Source of the DNA: CAYLMM01 sp964384825
Lineage (GTDB): Bacteria; Krumholzibacteriota; Krumholzibacteriia; LZORAL124-64-63
Direction: 5' to 3'
DNA length: 32,921 nt
NCBI GenBank assembly: GCA_964384825.1
Contig: CAYLMM010000030.1
Coordinates: 1 to 32,921, forward strand
This document shows positions 32,520 through 32,921 of this stretch, in pieces. The notes under the pieces were generated by a model, which was not told the DNA's origin, did not search any database, and worked only from the letters and a program-made list of their open reading frames with translations. How positions within the stretch are numbered: the first letter of the stretch is position 1; each line of letters begins with the position of its first letter. A program made the translations under genes and the position numbers.

Positions 32520-32921
32520 CTAGAAGATGGGCTTGCCGGCCATCGCGGCCGGGGGTTCCAGCCCGAACAATCGCAGGAAAGTGGGTGCCAGGTCCAGCAG
32601 TTCCGGATCCTCGGCCAGGATGGGGCGGTTGGCGAGGATCACCCCGGGAACCACCTCGAAATCCATGCAGTGGTCGCCGCTCCACTTCATGACGTTGTCG
32701 GAGAACACGGTCGCGGGCACCGCGCCGAGGGCCGATTCGTTGCTGCCCCGGTAGCCGCGGTCGTAGCCCACCACGATGTCCGGGGCCTCGGCGGAGCGGG
32801 GGCCGTGGTAGATCTCACGCGCCAGGTAGGCGCGGCGCACGGCCCGGACGCCGGCGGCGGGATCGATCTCGGCCTCCAGCGCGGTGGCCAGTTCGGCCAG
32901 CAGGGCGTCGCTTTCGGCGCC
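32520..32921 (-). CDS. Alkaline-phosphatase-superfamily phosphodiesterase / nucleotide pyrophosphatase-like protein (partial, 5' end off the window)
   Basis: The C-terminal 133 residues of a protein whose frame is open to the window edge. The segment AREIYHGPRSAEAPDIVVGYDRGY, then ALGAVPATVFSDN, MKWSGDHCMD, GVILANRPI and LDLAPTFLRLFGLEPPAAMAGKPIF is the typical ending of type I phosphodiesterase/nucleotide pyrophosphatase members of the alkaline phosphatase superfamily. The GDHCMD segment holds the late metal-binding His. The first metal site and catalytic Thr/Ser are upstream of the window. Members hydrolyse phosphate esters or sulfates, and the substrate here is unknown. It is the first visible gene of a minus-strand operon with the RHH-like and Oxa1-like genes. 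Confidence 0.85.
   Translation of the reverse strand, partial: GAESDALLAELATALEAEIDPAAGVRAVRRAYLAREIYHGPRSAEAPDIVVGYDRGYRGSNESALGAVPATVFSDNVMKWSGDHCMDFEVVPGVILANRPILAEDPELLDLAPTFLRLFGLEPPAAMAGKPIF

Overview
This is a window of about 70% GC bacterial chromosome (GC estimated by eye) with dense, overlapping housekeeping genes. No mobile element, CRISPR array or phage gene was recognised. The best lineage clue is the large secreted subtilisin-like protease. It carries a right-handed beta-helix region and ends in a FlgD-type C-terminal domain (NPFNPAT..., then VYFYRVESG), a tail common in uncultured high-GC lineages of the FCB group such as Krumholzibacteriota or Eisenbacteria. That placement is an inference from one gene, GC content and gene style.

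Layout. (1) 1-8651: a partial nucleoside transporter (nupC, minus) diverges from a tightly packed plus-strand run: udk, hpt, guaB, an MFS carrier, crcB, a DUF190 gene, an NMO/FabK-like flavoprotein, queG and an AmmeMemoRadiSam radical SAM gene. Several junctions are 1-4 base overlaps, so translational coupling is likely. The first part is nucleoside uptake and purine/pyrimidine salvage, the middle is fluoride export, and the end is queuosine maturation. (2) 8664-12273, minus: the subtilase, then queF. (3) 12432-15806, plus: a glycosyltransferase resembling tRNA-queuosine mannosyltransferase (GTDC1/QTMAN), a HAD protein with an altered catalytic motif, an alpha/beta hydrolase, then a small excisionase-like HTH protein. 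(4) 15807-16705: sparse, partly AT-rich, with one doubtful small ORF. (5) 16706-22232, minus: tRNA-Met(CAU), tilS, ftsH, folP, cdaA. (6) 22399-27913, plus: a divergent ilvC, a Yip1 protein, a MacA-like adaptor and two MacB-type permeases without an ATPase. (7) 28112-31371: a CHASE-like/PAS/PAS/PP2C phosphatase and two convergent STAS proteins, forming a partner-switching module without a visible kinase or sigma factor. (8) 31479-32921, minus: an AP-superfamily phosphodiesterase (partial), a 64-residue ribbon-helix-helix-like protein and an Oxa1/EMC3-like membrane protein.

How the genes connect. queF makes preQ1, queG completes queuosine, and the QTMAN-like enzyme could glycosylate it, so three steps of one tRNA modification lie within about 7 kb on three transcription units. 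tilS also modifies tRNA. CdaA makes c-di-AMP and sits downstream of folP and ftsH. The most promising lead is a possible bacterial queuosine-glycosylation locus (QTMAN-like enzyme plus HAD protein plus hydrolase). The small cluster at the right edge (AP phosphodiesterase, RHH-like protein, Oxa1-like protein) is a second candidate for an undescribed system.
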